From Rhododendron vialii (taxonomy: Eukaryota; Streptophyta; Magnoliopsida; Ericales; Ericaceae), in NCBI RefSeq assembly GCF_030253575.1, contig NC_080560.1:42857001-42921000 (forward strand): 64,000 bases of DNA, in the 5' to 3' direction. Position 1 is the stretch's first letter. The number at the start of each line of letters is the position of its first letter. Both the position numbers and the translations under genes were made by a program. Below are positions 21,934 to 33,705 of this stretch, in pieces. A model generated the notes under the pieces. It did not search any database. It saw only the letters and a program-made list of their open reading frames with translations, and was not told the origin of the DNA.

Positions 21934-22303
21934 CACACACATACACTTTGTGCACAGATTGTGCACAGATTTTATTGTGGAGCCCACCACGGATCCCACA
22001 CGAATCATCCGAACCGTTCATTAAATGTAAAACAGTTTTTCAAGAGACCTCATAAAAAATAAGCTCAATCCGATACCTATAAGTGCTCGATCCAACCACA
22101 TAACTTTTCATTAACAGGAAATCTGAATGAAAAGTTAGATGGTTGGATGAAGCACCTATAGGTATTGGATTGAGCCTATTTTTTATGGGGACCTTTGAAA
22201 AACTGTTTTACATTTAATGAACGGCTCGGATGATTTGTGTGGGACCCGTGGTGGGCCCCACAAAAAAATCTGTGCACAATCTATGCACAGACTGCTGTGT
22301 GTG
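21934..22303. mobile_element. Foldback MITE with TA target duplication (family 2, copy a)
   Basis: Long inverted arms: 'gtgcacagattgtgcacaga' on the left pairs with 'tctgtgcacaatctatgcac' on the right, then 'gaaccgttcattaaatgtaa' with its complement, and 'aatccgatacctataagtgc' with a near match. TA is duplicated at 21932-21933 and 22304-22305. It lies just upstream of the TENA gene. Confidence 0.8.
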
Positions 22304-23666
22304 TAGCAACTCTCTTTTCAAAACCAAAAAAAAACAAAAATTTGGGCTGATTTTATCTTTAAAAAAAAAATGTATAGAACCACAAAAAAATAAAAAAATC
22401 ACACACTCAATCACACACCTAGAGTTGAGTATGGTTCGGATTGATTCGGTTTTATAGTAAACCAAAAACCAAATCAATACCTACGGATTACAAATTTGTA
22501 GAATCAAATCAACACGCAATAAGCATAGAACCAAATCAATCCAATCCAATAAATTACTGTTCGGTTTCGATTTTAACGACGTTTTATTTTGAACTAAGCT
22601 ATCGTCTTCAAAAAATATTTGAAGTACTTAAAAGGGTGGCGATAATGCCACAAGTATATTATTTAATTCCACGATTTTTTCATGTAGCCGTACAATTATG
22701 CCCCTCTCTCTCTCTCTCTCTGTACTCTACCATTTCAAATCTAATTGCATTTTGGACCACCAATCGCTGAGGAAGGCCACTAGAGAGGGCCATAAATACA
22801 AGATAAATCAGGAAAGCTTCAAAATCATTTCGCCCTTCATCTTTTGTCGATGATGACAATGACAATTTCCCTTCATATTTGAATCAATCTACAGTACCAC
22901 CATACCCAGCAGTTAAATTCTATCTGGATTCAACTATATATTTTTAATACAAGAGAAAATGGGATGATTCGAAAAATCCCAACATAAAATTGCTATGCTT
23001 TACCAAAATCAACCATTGCTCTGTATATTATTTGTATGCATGCATAGATTGCGAGCTAATTTGGAGAGCGGGATTTGGTGTATGGGTTACGAATGAGGTA
23101 GGGAATTAAAGGAAATCTATTGAGAGGCAGTGGGCAGGTGGTTTCTAATGAGAGGGATCAGATTGATCTGCAAGTGGTTTGACAATATCGACGATTGAAG
23201 GCCATGGAAGGGACGAAGGGAGAGATTAATACAAGCTGGGTTTGAGGGAGAGAGAGAGAAGCAATAGTCATGTAGATGTGTCGCTTGCATTGATCAAAAG
23301 GGTATAATAGTCAGCGAAATCAAAATGTCGTGGCTGGAGAGAATATGATTGTGGCATTATCATTAACCTACTTAAAATTACGAAGATAAATTAAAAAAAC
23401 TTATATTAAAATCAATTTCATTCAAATTACCAAAACAAACTAACATCAACCTATTAATTTAAGAGTAGAGTACCAACATTTGCCTCAAACTAATAAAATG
23501 AAATACTGGTAAGTTACTAAAACGAACCAACTCAGAATACCACCTAAGTACTAAACATCTTAAGATAGTTTAACCAAATAAAACGTCAAAGATAATTTTT
23601 AAAACTATAGAATTGAAATGAGGAAGCAAAATGGCAGTAGCAACCAACTTATTTTATACTCCGTAT

Positions 23667-23697
<31 letters not shown>

Positions 23698-23703
23698 GTT
23701 TAA
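22304..23703. other. Intergenic, repeat debris
   Basis: 22425-22580 is rich in 'ggttcggattgattcggttt' type sequence and its complement, like the ends of short DNA elements. A (TA)n tract ends at 23697. No gene is supported. Confidence 0.5.
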
Positions 23704-24030
23704 GGGACACCCAAAAAAACACTCAAAATCTCAATCTTATAGTTTTCAATCAAATTTTTATGATCTGAACTGTTCAATATGTGCAGAATGTGATTTTAAG
23801 AGTACTAAAGAGAAATTAGCAAAAAAATAACCGGGGAAGGCTTTATTTGAGCAGTTTTTATTTAAATTGTTCAATAAAACACTGTTCGAAACTGTTCAGA
23901 TCAAGGCCTTCTCCGTCATTTTTTTTGCTGATTTCACATGGGTACCCTTAAAATCACGTTCTGATTAAATTGAGCGACTCGAATTATCAAAATTTGATTG
24001 GAAACTATGAGGTGTTTTTTTGGGTGTCCC
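23704..24030. mobile_element. Hairpin MITE at a (TA)n tract, copy 2
   Basis: Ends GGGACACCCAAAAAAACAC and its complement ending GGGTGTCCC. The interior is a diverged version of copy 1 (aatgtgattttaag, ggggaaggcttt, ctgttcagatcaaggcct). A (TA)n run lies immediately 5'. Confidence 0.8.
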
Positions 24031-24099
24031 GGACCGTGGCTTCCGTCCGGACCTCCCTTACAAGCCGTTGGATTCGGCTTGGAAATAAAATCCAGCCCA

Positions 24100-24242
24100 T
24101 CTACACCCACGCGCTCCCATCTCATTTTCCTGAGACCTTCAGACGCGTAAAGAGAGAGAAAGAGGAACCAGAACGACGAACCAGGCGACGATTGAGCCCG
24201 ACGCACGACGACAAACACACCGACGACGACGAACACACCAAG
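24100..24242 (+). promoter_or_regulatory. Possible orphan 5' UTR exon with splice donor
   Basis: A GC-richer stretch ending 'cacaccaag|gtatctctctc' looks like a plant 5' UTR exon followed by a pyrimidine-rich intron start. No downstream coding exon was found up to 28 kb, so it may be a relic of a disrupted gene. Confidence 0.3.
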
Positions 24243-25980
24243 GTATCTCTCTCACTCTCTATCTCTCGCTATTTCTCTGTCGATCTGAACTCAGATTATC
24301 TCTACAGATTTTGATTTTTTCTGTTTCGAACCAAAAATACGACTCTCTCTCTGGCTCGTTCTCTCTCTCCCCATGTCGATTAGGGCTGTTCAGATGAAGC
24401 CCGTGTGTGAATCCCAGGAATCTCGAAACCTAAAATTAGGGCTTTTTTTTCCCCTCTAATTGTCATTCACTAATTAGGGGTTTTTTGATTGAATTCAAAA
24501 TTAGGGCTTTTTTGGAATCTCGAATTTAGGGCTTTTTTGGAATCTCGAATTTAAGGTTTTTTTTGGAAAATATTGCGTATATACTTTTCCTTCGTCATTT
24601 TGATATGTTAGTGTTATTTACCTAATTGCGTAAATTTGCTCCTAGTTGATAGATGTGAACTTCATGTGGTAGCTTCTTAGCTGGTTGAGTAGTGCTCAAA
24701 TTGTGTATGCTAACCACCACGCATGAATAGGTAAAACTGGAAGTTTTTCATTTGTTCTCAATTTATTCTTTGAATCCAGAACTACTATTTTAAGCGTGTA
24801 TTACCACTATCATCCTTAGTGAGTCTATCCAGGGCACATCTGCAGCTCAAAAGCGTTCTAGGTTGCACTTGTCTTCACTATTCACCCCTTGCTTAAAGTC
24901 TAATGTTTTAGAAAGGACATATCCTTGACTTAAAACATGGATATTTGGACAGGGTATGTCCTGGAGAATTGCTAACATTTTTTTTAGAATTTTTTTCTGT
25001 AATATTGAACATGTTATGGAAATTATCGTGTATTGGGATGTTGGAAGTTGGAACTACAAAGATTGATGGATATATTGCAAAAACTATGGATATTTAATTT
25101 TGATACGATGAGCTAGTGTTCAAGAAAGTACCCTTGACAAACTAATACTAAATGTTTAGATGAACGCCAGCTTGCTATAGATCGGTAGATCCTTTAGTAT
25201 GAAATGAGAATATGCATAGTTGGACTTCATTCACTTAATCCAAGTAAAGTATTTGCTTGTATGCAGGTTTATGTGAGCTTCAACATGGTTTCTTGTTATG
25301 CTTTTGCACATTTTCATATTAATTTTCTTGAGAGTACATTGTGTGGTTTAATGCTTTGGCTTTTAAATGCTTGTTTGTTGTTTGAAAGGAGGTTGATGCA
25401 AAAGTTGTAGGGCAAAATCTTAGAGCACACTTCTGTAAATATTCTTGTGAAGGATATTGTTTCCTAACTTCACCAGGCAGGTTGTGTTTTGAAATTGACT
25501 ATTAAGATTTGGTAACAAAAGACACTTAAGCCGACTTATTCCTCATTCATTATCTAAAATTAGGTATAGAGATCAGAGTAGAAGGTTCCAATAGGATTAC
25601 AGTCGGGTGGGTTTAATCTGCTGTGAAACCTATATTTTAAAAAGCTTGCTGTTTTTTTTTTTTTTTTTAACTTTTGAAATTACTCCATGTAATTGTCAGT
25701 GTACAGACTAAGCATCTGATGTATCGAGAACAAGTGCATTATCGTAATATCTGATGTATATGTGTTCTGGCATCAAAAATTTAAATCTACGTGTATTTTA
25801 TTTAATTTTCCCGTGTCCCTTGCTATATCCATGTCCCCATTTACGTAGAATTGTTGTCTCCATGTCCGTATCTATGACCCGCTTCTGTGCTTCTTTGAAG
25901 GTGGACTAAGCTCTTGGAGAGAGATCAAACCAACTGCGTATGTATGGTAGAAAAATCCACTCACATGGAGTGGGATATAC
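24243..25980. other. Intron-like or intergenic sequence
   Basis: 24486-24566 contains three tandem ~28-bp units of 'attagggcttttttggaatctcga' type. The rest is AT-rich with no coding support. Confidence 0.5.
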
Positions 25981-26809
25981 CATAGTTGTCAAATCGAGAA
26001 TCGAAAAGGCCCATTTGCGAATCGTGAATCGAATCGAATTGTGAATCGTTCAGATTCGGTCAAAATCTTGAAAATGCATAAAAAATGTAGATTTCAAGTT
26101 TGAATAATTAAAAGTATTGTTTCATAAGATAAATAGATGATCTAGTGACACTAGTTGAAATTTATCATACTCTGTTTTTTTGTTTTTAACGGACTTTTAT
26201 ATACTAATGGACACCCCACTTTTCTGATAAAAAAAAAAATGTACACCCCACTTCCTGGTGATATATACACACCACTAACAAATATAATCTATAATATGCA
26301 CAGTTGTACACCACTAACTAGTGTATATAATATATAATATACACTCCACTAACTAATATAATATATAATATACACACCACTAACTAGTAATATAAATAAA
26401 CTAATAAACACTCTAGTAAAAGTCAGTACCCTCACCGACTGGAACGAGGTGCAATTCAGACAGCCATGTCGACGTCGAAAACTTCGAAGGAGCTCGAAGC
26501 TTCTCTACAAGGGCTCTGGTCTTTGTGTTCTTCAATGTTAGGGTTCTCTCCGGGTTAGACAAGAAATTCCGACCCCTCGCCTCCCAAAAATTAAAGGTAT
26601 TTTGTGATTTATGTGTAGAAACCCAACCCAACCTGCCGGAAAACCCACTAATTCAAAAACGAGGTGAATCGTACGATTCTCACGATTCACCGATTCAAAA
26701 AACGATTCTGCGATTCTCACTTCGATTCTTACCTATTTGCGATTCATATAATCGATTTGAATCGTTTTATACCTGAATCGAACCGAATCGTACGATTTCG
26801 ATAACTATG
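25981..26809. mobile_element. Non-autonomous hAT element, 829 bp, with 8-bp target duplication
   Basis: The termini CATAGTTGTCAAATCG and CGATTTCGATAACTATG are inverted, followed inward by 'gaatcg' rich sequence on both sides. The 8-bp duplication GGATATAC is perfect at 25973-25980 and 26810-26817. Inside are tandem 'acaccactaacta' units with (TA)-rich spacers (26230-26400) and a GC-richer segment at 26420-26600 that differs in composition from the rest and could be a captured host sequence. Confidence 0.85.
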
Positions 26810-26817
26810 GGATATAC

Positions 26818-28074
26818 ACATACACGGAACTCACCTTAGGTGAGTTCGACTTGAAAACAACTGTTGTATCCATTTTTTAATTTATAAAAGTGGGGTTTGA
26901 TACTTTATTTAGACTACGCTCAGAATGCGCTGCGTTGTGCCTTCAGGCACGGGCATCTACTAGTTTGTGTGTATACACACACATATATATTCCAATTTTT
27001 GAAAATAGTCAATCTCATCGAGTGATTCATTATGAAATTCTTAATGATCGATGCATCATTTGTGATAGTGTATGTGATATATTAGATAAGGAACGTCATG
27101 TATTAAGTTAATTTGTGAAAGTCAGAAATAGATCTACAAAATGTCATCCTAAGATCACCAATAACTGGGGGATAGAGAGAGAGATCGTGAGACAGCTGTG
27201 AAGTCGTCTGCAGATTAGGGTTTAATTCTCTGGAGATATGTTCTTTCATAGGTTTAATTATGATTTAACCCAATTTTTTTAAGGAATAACATATTTACCC
27301 CTGAAAAAATTTAAAAAATTACAGATGCACCCCCGTCGTGTCCCATACGTGTCCCTGTCCAAAAATTAAATTATATTATCAGACACGCCACGTGGAGTGT
27401 CAGACATGTGTCCCACACGTGTCCCCGTGTCCTGGCACGACGATACCTTGACCTCTAGAGGTGTCGGTGCTTCAAAGTCTGCTGCTCAAAGATCTTACAT
27501 TCTCTCTTTGGTATTTACTTTCTCAAAGAAATAAGCAGGTGTAAGAAGGTACTTAGCAGTTTTTCAACCTTGGCATGCAGCACAACCCCAAACACTCAAA
27601 CTGAAAAAAAGTTTATGCAAGCAGTTTTTCACACTTAAAGATTCAATACACTTAAAGATTCAATTGTCTAAGATGAAGAAACCGACGATAGATCATAGCA
27701 ACTTCTTTGTTCATGCTTTTGAAATTTCACAGATACACGCCGAAATGGGGAAAAAATTGCATCGCATTTCCATGCCAAAAGTTCAAAATGCTGCCCTCGG
27801 CAAAACATATTTTAGAGCAAAACATGGGTTCCTCAATAATAGGCATCTGGAATGACATGCTTGTGACGGGGTAAAATAAGATGAAAAAGTTCTAGTCTCA
27901 GGCAACCAGAAAGATACAGTCTATAGACTATAGGTCAAGAAATTGCTCACCATCAATTTAGTTTTTTAAATTGCACGGGTAAACGAAAATTTGAAAGGAC
28001 AAAAAAAAAAAAAAAACCTAGTTCAACAATAATGAGTGGGCATGATATAATCTAAGAGGGGAATTTGAAGTTAC
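26818..28074. other. Intergenic, nothing firm
   Basis: 27330-27480 is rich in 'gtgtcc(c/a)' repeats. Short frames here show no family resemblance. Confidence 0.45.
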
Positions 28075-28787
28075 CTATGTTAAAAATGACTTCTTTTCTC
28101 TCCTGTACATTTGGTAGTGCAAACACCCCTTTAGGCTCCACAGTCGCCAGGACGTACATTCCATCCTGAGTAGAGTTCTCAACTAAAGTCTTTTCAACCC
28201 AACCAATGAATAATTATGCAGAAAGAAATATTATCAAAACCTGGTGTCACTTGACAATTCCAGATTATCAGTTTTGAAAATCAACTTCTCCGTATTGAGT
28301 AATTTTCTCTTCCAATTCTGCCCTAAGCTTGAATTTCCTCTTGTAAGCAGCAGAGAAAATCTTGAAGGTATCTATTCATCGATAACAATGAGGTAAGTTT
28401 CACAAGGAAATATTGAAAAAACAACAAGAAGATGTTTCATTGCACATACAAAAGCTGGATATGATATCTTCACTTCGTAAGACGTATAAGACTTAACCCC
28501 CTCCAGTAGGTAAAGGCGGGATCCCATTTGTAATGGCAGAGTTTCCTTCCACAACTCCTCCCCAACATTCAAAATTTTTCTATCGATCCTGTTAAATTAG
28601 TTAGACAACTCTCCCTTAATCCATACAGGAAATCATGGTAATAAGATGGTGTCGAATAAGATTCCAAAGCACATATGCAACCATACAGGAATACTTACGT
28701 CTCCCCATGACTGTATGGTAGGCCACTCAGAATGAAACTGAGAATGTTAATCATAATCAACAAATAGCCTATATGTGCAAGAATCAT
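28075..28787 (-). CDS. Unidentified secretory/membrane-type plant gene, 5' part of four exons
   Basis: Minus-strand exons: 28787-28699, 28588-28450, 28371-28241 and about 28165-28075. Exon 1 encodes a signal-peptide-like N-terminus (MILAHIGYLLIMINILSFIL). The following exons read NVGEELWKETLPLQMGSRLY, SYTSYEVKISYPAF, IPSRFSLLLTRGNSSLG, KLLNTEKLIFKTDNLELSSD and DGMYVLATVEPKGVFALPNV. The first three junctions are GT-AG and in phase, so this is a real gene structure. I recall similar conserved plant proteins of unknown function with a C-terminal membrane segment but cannot name the family. The junction into exon 4 is out of phase by my reading, and no 3' exons were found. It is therefore probably truncated or a pseudogene. 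Confidence 0.5.
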
Positions 28788-29149
28788 TCTCGTAAAAGTA
28801 TTGGAATCTCAATATGACTATTTTTGAACTGGAAGCTCAAAACTTTCCTTAGACTTAATTGGGTGGCTCCTCCATGAATTAATGATTCGTCCTGGTTAAG
28901 TTAATATATTGTATAAAGTTCCTGCATAAACAAGAGAAGAACCGAAAATTTAAACAGAAAGGAACACGAATTCGTATATTTCTATGCACATTACAATGAC
29001 AATTTGTACATACAAAAACTGTAACTGATGCAAGGGTTGACCAATCCTGTATAAACTAGCACAACAAGAATATAAACATAGTCTGCAGTGGTGGTGTTTT
29101 TTTAGACACTAATTAAACCATATACAAACCCTTCTAAGTTATGATATCA

Positions 29150-30146
29150 CAGTGTTTTAAATGGCGAAAGGCGCACCGAGGCGCAACGGTCCCCTGGGGC
29201 TTTAGTGCAAGGCGCGGCACGCGCTTTATTGACGCGAAGCGCAAATTTTTTTTTTTCTTCTTCGCAACGAGGCAAATTTTATTAGAATAAGTTTTCAACA
29301 CAAACACTTGTAAAACTTTCAAATATCATAAAACATAACATGTCAATGGTTAAACGAAAGTACCAAACACTAAACATAACATATCACCCATGAAAAGCTT
29401 ACATAATAATGTTTAGCCCTAGTGACATAACATAAGGATTAAAGGCTATAAAATCTAGAGGCATACAGAGACGTGGAAGAGACAGAAAGTCTTAACTAAT
29501 TTGAAAATTTGATTTTCTGTTATGGAAGGAATAAAAAAATAAAAAAAACAAAAAAAACAGAGATGTGGGAGAAGAAGAAGAAGAGGAAGGAGAAGAAAAA
29601 AAAAGCAGAGACGCGAGAAGAAGAAGAAGAAAAAAAATCAGAGAGGCGAGAAGAAGAAGAAGAAAAAAAACCAGAGAGGCGAGAAGAAGAAGAAGAAGCA
29701 AAAAAAAAAAAAAAACGGAGACGTGATGAGAAGAAGAAGAAGAAGAAGAAGAAGAAAAAAAAGAAAAGAACAGGGACGTGAGAAGGAGGAGGAGGAGGAG
29801 GTGGTGGAAGAGGAGCTTACCTGGAGCTGCTATCTCTCGATCGAACAGGAGGAGAAGAAAAGGAGCAAAAGCAGCTGTCGTTAAAGCTGCTCTGCTGGGT
29901 ATGATCGATTAGGGTTGAAATCGACTTAAAAGAAAGAATTATTCAGTGCATTGCGAACATGTTATGTATGGATGAGAGCCGTCAGATCTGATTTTTGGCT
30001 CACAGACGAAAAGCGCGCGCCTCAGCGCTTTGCGCCATGGCGCGCGCTTCAGCGCCTTTCGCGCGCCTTAGGGTTCGGCGCTATAGCCCACATCTTCGAA
30101 GCGCATGCCTCGCGCTTTGCGCTATAGCGCGCTTTTTAAAACACTG
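29150..30146. mobile_element. Non-autonomous hAT element, 997 bp, with 8-bp target duplication
   Basis: Inverted ends CAGTGTTTTAAATGGCG and AGCGCGCTTTTTAAAACACTG. TGATATCA is duplicated perfectly at 29142-29149 and 30147-30154. Subterminal regions are rich in GCGC and 'gcgcctt' motifs on both sides. The middle contains a long purine-rich (GAA)n-type region (29560-29820) and, on the minus strand, a 5'-UTR-like stretch with a donor (CTCCAG|gtaagc) near 29820. It lies 285 bp from a hAT transposase pseudogene. Confidence 0.88.
29560..29815. repeat. Imperfect (GAA)n/(AAG)n tract with ~48-bp higher-order units
   Basis: Units of 'gcgagaagaagaagaagaaa' followed by an A run and 'cagaga' recur at about 29605, 29647 and 29679. 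The Lys/Glu reading frames here are not genes. Confidence 0.8.
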
Positions 30147-30430
30147 TGATATCACATCGGGCCTCGACAGTAAATTTAGCCTTAGTTGCACGAAGCGGGA
30201 GCGGGGGAGCGGATGATCATATAAGTGTGGGAGCGCCGTCGGGAGTGTCTAGTAATTTTTTATTAAAATAATAAATATTGTTATGTTTTTATATTATTCT
30301 CTTCCACTTAAATTGCAAAACCTAAAAATTTCCATTGATAAAATTCAACATACACGACCACATGTGGCATACAGCATAACAAAGAACTAGGATGTAGTGG
30401 TTTCACAATCACCAAAACAAAGAACTTTCC

Positions 30431-32853
30431 TCATTTCTTTTGTCTTTTTCCTCTTGCTTTTTCAAGTCGCATTTGAGCTTGTGTTTTTTCTGTCAAAGCA
30501 CTTGGAGGTTGAGTTGATGAAGTCGCGGCAACGGAAGTAGGACTAGAACCCAAGGCAGTTGATGTGGGAGTAATGGCAGCCTGGACAGCATCATCGTCGC
30601 TATCCGAAAGTATCACATTTTCTCTTTCCCCCACTGTCGGCATAGGTTCTTCAATGTTTGCATCTCCATCAAACACATCCCAATTTTTGAACGACTCATA
30701 ATCAGCTCTGTACCTCGATAGTTGCCTATGATTATAGTGCACGAAGACTTAACTTTTCCGCTCGATCACAATTTAACCGGTTCCTCTTCACACTATGGAT
30801 ATATGAGTAAGTGCTCCAACACCTCTCCGCACAAGATGTGTTAACACCTTGGGACAACACTCTAAGTGCTAAAGAATACAACTCAGGTGCTGGCCCACCA
30901 TACATATGCCACCATGACAAGGTTTGCATGGTTGCTCGATCTTTAATGGCTTGAGGCTGTGCGAAAACACCCTTGTCACTAACAAAATCACTTATCTGAT
31001 GCCTTATTTTAGTAGCTTCACTCGGATCAATAATTATTTTGTCAATTGCATCAAGATAGCCCTTTTGAACCTCCAAATCACAATGAGGTTTCATTCTCCT
31101 CACACCACCTGGAGCAGGTTTTGAAAGCCAAGAATGGGTGTAGTATTTGGGAACAAGAACATAAGCAAGGCAATGCAAAGGAATGTTCATCCTGTCCCAC
31201 CTTTCCACAACGATTTGGTGAACCAAATTGTAAACCACAGGATCAGTTACAAGAATATCTTTGAGCTTCCCCAACATGGTGTCCATCTGCTCATAAACCT
31301 CCCCAATAATGGCTTGATCAGTGTCACAAAACCTGAGCATCTTATATATGGGTTTTGTAATTTTGAGAACTCTCTTGGTTTTGGTCCAAAAATCCTCATC
31401 CATCACTGTTTTCTTGATTGTGTCATGCTGATTTGGATTTGATGAGCTTCTTCTCAAGGTCTCCCAATGGTTGCTCAGAGCCATAGCAACCAAAGAACTT
31501 CTTACTGTTACCAGCCGTTGCATTACTATGAAAACATGCCCAAATCTAGTCTTCTTTGTTTTAAGAAGCTCCAAATCAGAGAAGGTTTTGTATAAAAACT
31601 GACATGAACCATGATTCTTTATATACTTCACCACTGCTTTGCCTTTGTTATAGCTCTCTCATTGAAGAAAGATAGAGATGGATTAGAACTCTTACCAATA
31701 TCTTTCATCAACAAATTCAATGTATGAGCTAAGCAACCGAACCAAAAGATGTGTGCATGTTTGTCTTGAATTATTGCCCCCGCAGCCTTGCAATTGGATG
31801 CATTATCAGTGATAACCTGCAACATGTATGTAATACTTGTTTAGAATTTGAGATTAGTATGAAAAAAAATTGATCGATGATCGAAATAAACAAAAAAGCT
31901 ACTACCTGCACCACGTTGGAGGGCCCAACAAAATCGATGGCCTTGAAGATGAACTCAGCAATATTGAGTCCAGTTTTCTCTATTCCAGAAACATCATGCC
32001 CATTTACAAAAACAGCTTTACCACTTGACACAGCCATGGTGTTAATCAACTGTTGGTTCTTTAAATTTGACCAACCATCAGAAGCAATAGACAATCCATG
32101 TGTGCTCCAATCTTGCATTATAGGGGTAAGGGCACGCTGCACCTTGCTCTGTTCTTTGTCCAACAAAGAAGTTCTTATCTTCTCATAGTTGGGGGCTTTG
32201 TACCCCTTTGGTGCATTATTGATGCCAGTAACCATATCTGTCCAAAAAGGGGACTTCGCAACATTGAAGGGAATGCAATTACCATAAAAGAATCTGGCAA
32301 CCCTTTGGTCCAGGTCCTCCCTGTCATTGGTTTGAAAAATGTTTGCAATTGTTTTCTTCATACCAGGAGAGGACCCATTATCTTGTATAACCTGCAACAA
32401 TCCAAATTTTTTCAGTTTTAAGCAAAGTAGCAAACTAAGATAAAATTCAGCACTTGTATTAACAGTTTAACACTACACTTCGGAATATATATTACAATAC
32501 CTTTGGCCTTTGAAGTTTTTTGGCCCTAGCATTTCCACCAAAGATTCTTTGTGCTTCTTCTTCCTCCTGTTTCAGCAATTCCCTCATTTCTTGGCTCACC
32601 TTCGGGCATAGGTTTACACCTGCTGCTTTCTTTTCACTAGGTTTACGCCTATCAAATGGGCACGAACTCGTGAATAAGACCCAGTGAAATGCGTAGTTCG
32701 GCATTCAAAATTACATAGAAACTTTCCAGAACCACCTCCAGCTTTCTTTTCACCAGGAACTTTGGTAACGTATTTCCAAAGTGGGGTAGCTGATGGCTCT
32801 TCAATCTCTTGATCGTCTTCATCTTTTGAATATATGTTTTGACTAAGATCCAT
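30431..32853 (-). pseudogene. hAT-superfamily transposase pseudogene (BED finger, DUF659, hAT dimerisation)
   Basis: Exon 1 is 32853-32501, exon 2 is 32391-31906 and exon 3 is 31816-30431, with clean GT-AG introns. The N-terminus has a BED-like finger (FLCNFECRTTHF...RVRAHLIG). DUF659 follows (IASDGWSNLKNQQLINTMAV...DFVGPSNVVQ / VITDNASNCKAAG...FGCLAHTLNLLMKDI). The C-terminal hAT dimerisation region is present (WWHMYGGPAPELYSLALRVL, SCAERCWSTYS). Three one-base frame breaks are visible: near 32640 after RVRAHLIGV, near 31633 after AITKAKQ, and near 30750 after RAEKL. The gene is otherwise nearly complete, so inactivation looks recent. No matching terminal repeats could be assigned to it. Confidence 0.9.
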
Positions 32854-32999
32854 GGTGAATCTGAAGTGTGAATCAGAAATTTTGGTCTCCTTTCATACGG
32901 TGGTGATATGTGTTTATATAGGGTAGAAGACGTTTTTTTTCTTGGCAAGTGCCATCCTGCACTTTTTCGAGGATATTGGGAAGCTTCAGTAGCTTCAAT

Positions 33000-33289
33000 T
33001 TTCTCTTTATTCTATATGCCCTTTGAGTTTCTTAGAAAAAAAGTCACAGCTAATAATAACTGAAGTGTATAAAGTAGGTTTGGATGTTTATATACAAAAA
33101 TATTCTAAGTCACCTATAATTTAATAATGAATAGGTATATTTTATAACTAAAGTGTATAAAGTAGGTTTGCATATAATTTAATAATGAATAGGTATAATC
33201 TAAGTCACATAATGTGTGTGCAGGGTGAGCGTACGGTATCGTGAGCATGAGAACATTTCTAAACCGCATCATATTTCATTAAATTATTG
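33000..33289. other. AT-rich spacer with weak dispersed-repeat copy
   Basis: 33205-33290 resembles the dispersed repeat at 3585-3700 and 44110-44256 (tcacataatgtgtg, gtgagcatga). Two near-identical 'gaataggtata' segments lie at 33129 and 33187. Confidence 0.4.
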
Positions 33290-33705
33290 GTTGAACTTAG
33301 CTTGTTAGAGTATGAGAAATATAGATTATTATTTGTGATCATGAAATCATAGGATTATATAGAGTAAGATTCAATGTGACACTCATTAGTTAGTTAACTT
33401 AGTTATACTATGTTTTGTTAGAGTGTGACAAAGGGAGATCATTATACGTGATCATGGTTAGTATGGACATTATAGATTCAACAGGGATTATTATTTGTGA
33501 TCGTGAAATCATAGGATTGAGACATAGAGTAAGATTCAATGTGACGCTCATTAGTTAGTTGTACTGTGCTTTGTACGAGTATGACAAATGGAGATCACTA
33601 TCTGTGATCATGACTAGTATAGGCATTATAGGTTGAGCTTAATTAGCTTAATTGAATTATGACAAACGAAGATTATTATTTGTGATCATGAAATCATAGA
33701 ATTGG
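33290..33705. repeat. Diverged tandem repeats carrying TGATCATG
   Basis: 'gattattatttgtgatcatg' and close variants occur at 33324, 33486 and 33671. Related 'gagatcactatctgtgatca' half-units lie at about 33436 and 33591. Shared flanks include 'aagattcaatgtgacgctca' and 'ttagttagtt'. The units are about 160-185 bp. Confidence 0.75.

Noticed and set aside
29509-29781. Lys/Glu-rich 90-codon frame and its Leu/Ser mirror
   Set aside because: Encoded by a purine-rich tract inside a hAT element; no domain, no start context.
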